Shown piece by piece: positions 39,397 through 41,207 of a stretch of 41,207 nt of DNA. The position numbers were made by a program, and so were the translations under genes. The notes beneath the pieces were generated by a model. That model saw only the letters and a list, made by a program, of their open reading frames with translations. It was not told the DNA's origin and did not search any database. Numbering within the stretch: position 1 is the stretch's first letter; each line of letters starts with the position of its first letter. Origin of the DNA: an uncultured Alphaproteobacteria bacterium (lineage in GTDB: Bacteria > Pseudomonadota > Alphaproteobacteria > HIMB59 > GCA-002718135); NCBI GenBank assembly GCA_902603095.1, contig CACKTS010000009.1:1-41207 (forward strand). The letters are read 5' to 3'.

Positions 39397-39498
39397 AATT
39401 ATTATATATATATATTTATATTAATTAATTTTAATGGTTGTATTTAATACTAATGTCTGATTAAGTTTTTGATTATTTAACAATTTTAAGGAGGAACT
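39397..39498 (+). promoter_or_regulatory. AT-rich spacer with strong RBS before ehuB
   Basis: A 102-base gap, long for this genome, opens with an alternating TA tract (about 39401-39415) and ends with AAGGAGGA (39488-39495), one of the best ribosome-binding sites in the window, three bases before the ATG. The length and the RBS suggest separate and high expression of the binding protein. No clear promoter pair can be picked with confidence from such AT-rich sequence. Confidence 0.4.
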
Positions 39499-40341
39499 AT
39501 GAAAAAAATAATATTATTTTTTGCTAGTTTTTTAATTTTATTTGGATCAGCAACAGTATCATTCGCTGAGTCAGATACTCTTAAAAGATTAAAAAAACAA
39601 GGTTATGCTACTGTAGCTGTTGCAAATGAGCCACCATATAGTGATATTAAAACTGATGGTTATGTAACTGGTGCTGCACCAGATGTTGCTCGAGCAGTTT
39701 TAAATATGTTAGGTGTACCTGATTTAAAAGCAGAAGTTATTATGTATGGTGCTATGATACCAGCTCTTCAAGCTAGAAGAGTGGACATGGCTACATCAGG
39801 ACTTTATATTAAGCCTGATAGATGTGAATCTATAATTTATTCAGAACCTGATTTATGTGGTGCAGAAGCTTTTGCAGTTCCTGTAGGTAATCCGAATAAT
39901 TTGCTTACATATGAAGATATAGCTAAACAACCTGATTTAAAAATGGTTACTTGCGCTGGTTGTGCTGAAGAAAAATACGCTTTAGAACGTGGAGTTAAAG
40001 CTGAACAAATTGTTTACTTTGATACACCTCCAAGTGGTATTAAAATGCTACAACAAGGAAGAGTGGATGTTTTTGCTTTATCAGGTTTAGGTACACAAGA
40101 CTTGTTAAACAAAACTAATGATCCAAATCTTGAATTAGTTATGCCTATTACTGGAGTTCCAATTGGTTGCGCTGGAGCTGCATTTAATATGGATGATAAG
40201 GAATTCAGAGCTGAGTACAATATGGCATTAGCAAAACTTAAAGCTACTGGAGAGTTTGCTGCAATAATCGAGCCTTATGGTTTTTCTGCAGAAGCTACAG
40301 CTGGTGAGTCATACTTAACTAGATGTCCAGACGGAAAATAA
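39499..40341 (+). CDS. ehuB: Ectoine-type solute-binding protein (EhuB-like)
   Basis: The product is 280 residues, a periplasmic binding protein of amino-acid ABC importers. Residues 1-23 form a signal peptide with a probable cleavage after SFA. The sequence resembles S. meliloti EhuB along its length, e.g. ANEPPY, GAAPDVAR, YGAMIPALQ, KPDRC and IIEPYGFSA. Ligand residues recalled from the EhuB crystal structure map at a constant offset of 23: E44 (Glu21), Y47 (Phe24), Y83 (Tyr60), Y103 (Phe80), R108 (Arg85), A156 (Thr133). So the core is kept but two Phe are Tyr and one Thr is Ala. Ligand may be ectoine, hydroxyectoine or a related zwitterion. A terminator-like hairpin follows. Confidence 0.82.
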   Translation: MKKIILFFASFLILFGSATVSFAESDTLKRLKKQGYATVAVANEPPYSDIKTDGYVTGAAPDVARAVLNMLGVPDLKAEVIMYGAMIPALQARRVDMATSGLYIKPDRCESIIYSEPDLCGAEAFAVPVGNPNNLLTYEDIAKQPDLKMVTCAGCAEEKYALERGVKAEQIVYFDTPPSGIKMLQQGRVDVFALSGLGTQDLLNKTNDPNLELVMPITGVPIGCAGAAFNMDDKEFRAEYNMALAKLKATGEFAAIIEPYGFSAEATAGESYLTRCPDGK

Positions 40342-40359
40342 ATTAAACCTTTAAATTAT

Positions 40360-40394
40360 TCTGCCCTGTATTATTTACAGGGCAGAGTTTTTTT
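40360..40394 (+). terminator. Intrinsic terminator/attenuator between ehuB and ehuC
   Basis: A perfect 11-bp stem pairs TCTGCCCTGTA (40360-40370) with TACAGGGCAGA (40376-40386) across a TTATT loop. G and a run of seven T (40388-40394) follow. This is a textbook rho-independent terminator, but the T run touches the ATG of ehuC at 40395. Partial read-through would supply the permeases at a lower level than the binding protein, and the 3' arm also covers the only purines that could act as ehuC ribosome-binding site. Confidence 0.88.
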
Positions 40395-41063
40395 ATGAAA
40401 GAAGTTGTAGCATTTTATCCAATACTTATCGACGGAACAATTACGACAATTATATTAACAGTTTTAAGTTCAATTTTAGCACTTGTTATTTCATTTGTTG
40501 TAGGTCTCTCCAGAATATCTAAGTTTAAAATTATTAGAATATTAGCAATAATTTATTTAGAATTTTTTAGAGGGAGTTCAGCATTAGTACAAATGTTTTT
40601 TATATATTTTGTTTTACCCATGTGGGGCATATATTTTGATGCATTAACTGCTGGTGTAATAGCTATAGGATGTAATCTTGGCGCCTATGGATCAGAGGTA
40701 GTGAGAGGAGGGGTGCTTGCAGTTGGCAAAGAACAACACGAAGCTTCATTAGCATTGAATTATTCACCTTACAAAAGATATAGACATGTCATAATTCCTC
40801 AAGCAATTCCAGTTATGATACCTACTTTTGGCAACTTACAAATTGAGCTTTTAAAATTAACTGCAGTTGCATCACTTATTACAATTTCAGATCTAACATT
40901 TATGGCTCATATAATTAGAGTTCAAACTGCTTTAACGTTAGAACCTTTTTTAGTAATTTTAGTTATTTATTTTATTATTGCATCTATTTTAGTGAAGATC
41001 GTTGATCTAATTGCTAAAAAGTTTTCCAAAGGTAGAAATATAATGATCGCGGGAGAAAATTAA
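40395..41063 (+). CDS. ehuC: Ectoine/amino-acid ABC permease (EhuC-like)
   Basis: The product is 222 residues with about five membrane helices, a HisM/GlnP-type permease. The EAA loop that contacts the ATPase is clear: GGVLAVGKEQHEASLALNYS, then HVIIPQAIPVMIPTFGN near 115-150. The N-terminal GTITTIILTVLSSILALVIS is the usual first helix. There is no Shine-Dalgarno sequence outside the terminator hairpin, so initiation may depend on opening of that stem. Two bases separate it from the next permease gene. Confidence 0.85.
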   Translation: MKEVVAFYPILIDGTITTIILTVLSSILALVISFVVGLSRISKFKIIRILAIIYLEFFRGSSALVQMFFIYFVLPMWGIYFDALTAGVIAIGCNLGAYGSEVVRGGVLAVGKEQHEASLALNYSPYKRYRHVIIPQAIPVMIPTFGNLQIELLKLTAVASLITISDLTFMAHIIRVQTALTLEPFLVILVIYFIIASILVKIVDLIAKKFSKGRNIMIAGEN

Positions 41064-41065
41064 TT

Positions 41066-41207
41066 ATGTACTGGAGTTGGGAAGTAGCTTTTGATGTTTT
41101 ACCACAATTGTCTAAAGGTGTTGTAGTAACTGTACAAGCGACAATTGTTGCATCATTATTAGCTTACGTTTTAGGTCTTGCAATTGCAATTTTAAAAATG
41201 TCCAAAA
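41066..41207 (+). CDS. ehuD: Second ABC permease (EhuD-like), 5' part
   Basis: An ATG at 41066 opens a frame that runs to the window end. It gives 47 residues beginning MYWSWEVAFDVLPQLSKGVV, then a membrane helix with TVQATIVASLLAYVLGLAIA. This N-terminus is typical of the second permease of polar amino-acid importers, where the Q-x-x-x-G-x-x-x-T-x-Q-A-T pattern leads into the first helix. It is cut off, so nothing can be said about the rest. Position after ehuC completes the ABCD order of ehu loci. Confidence 0.78.
   Translation, partial: MYWSWEVAFDVLPQLSKGVVVTVQATIVASLLAYVLGLAIAILKMSK

Noticed and set aside
39397-39440. Alternating TA tract as a repeat or origin-like element
   Set aside because: Short, imperfect and in line with the general base composition; no repeated DnaA-box-like words were seen.

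Overview
The window looks like the chromosome of a very AT-rich, streamlined alphaproteobacterium. The best guess is Pelagibacterales (SAR11, Candidatus Pelagibacter-like). The reasons are A/T-dominated codon choice throughout, intergenic spaces of only a few bases, many start/stop overlaps, the alphaproteobacterial order rplQ - fluC (crcB) - rluC-like, and an ectoine-type uptake and catabolism cluster. The assignment comes from gene content and family recognition; no search was run.

Bases 1-29404 form a housekeeping core. Nearly all of it reads rightward: end of secE, nusG, rplKA, an L10 leader RNA, rplJL, an attenuator hairpin, rpoBC, rpsL-rpsG-fusA, then without a break the S10 and spc clusters (rpsJ to adk), then the alpha cluster (rpsM, rpsK, rpoA, rplQ). 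After these come fluC, a large-subunit pseudouridine synthase, lipB on the other strand, and a tRNA-Leu(GAG). Two genes often found in this layout are absent: tuf between fusA and rpsJ, and rpmD (L30) between rpsE and rplO. Only three spacers in the ribosomal run are long enough to hold obvious regulation: 1843-2023 (L10 leader), 11326-11432 and 25007-25089. The last two carry similar CTTGACTT promoter-like sequences.

Bases 29405-41207 hold metabolism and transport: bioY (biotin uptake), a ROK-family sugar kinase, and a succinate/aspartate-semialdehyde dehydrogenase of the GabD/DoeC type on the minus strand. Divergent from that gene is a rightward run of an amidinotransferase (AGAT family), EutA-like, EutB-like and EutC-like enzymes, a cytoplasmic BisC/DMSO-reductase-family molybdoenzyme, and an amino-acid-type ABC transporter resembling the ectoine/hydroxyectoine importer EhuABCD. 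The ehuD gene is cut by the window end.

The last region is the most interesting. It resembles ectoine/hydroxyectoine utilisation loci, but the ring-opening hydrolase and deacetylase (EutD/DoeA, EutE/DoeB) and any regulator are not in the window. An amidinotransferase and a molybdoenzyme sit between the usual parts. The binding protein keeps the EhuB ligand-pocket spacing exactly, but three pocket residues are changed. The cluster may be a SAR11 variant of hydroxyectoine use, or a pathway for a related zwitterionic or guanidino compound. There is no gene-free stretch longer than 300 bases, and no insertion sequence, CRISPR array or prophage was seen.
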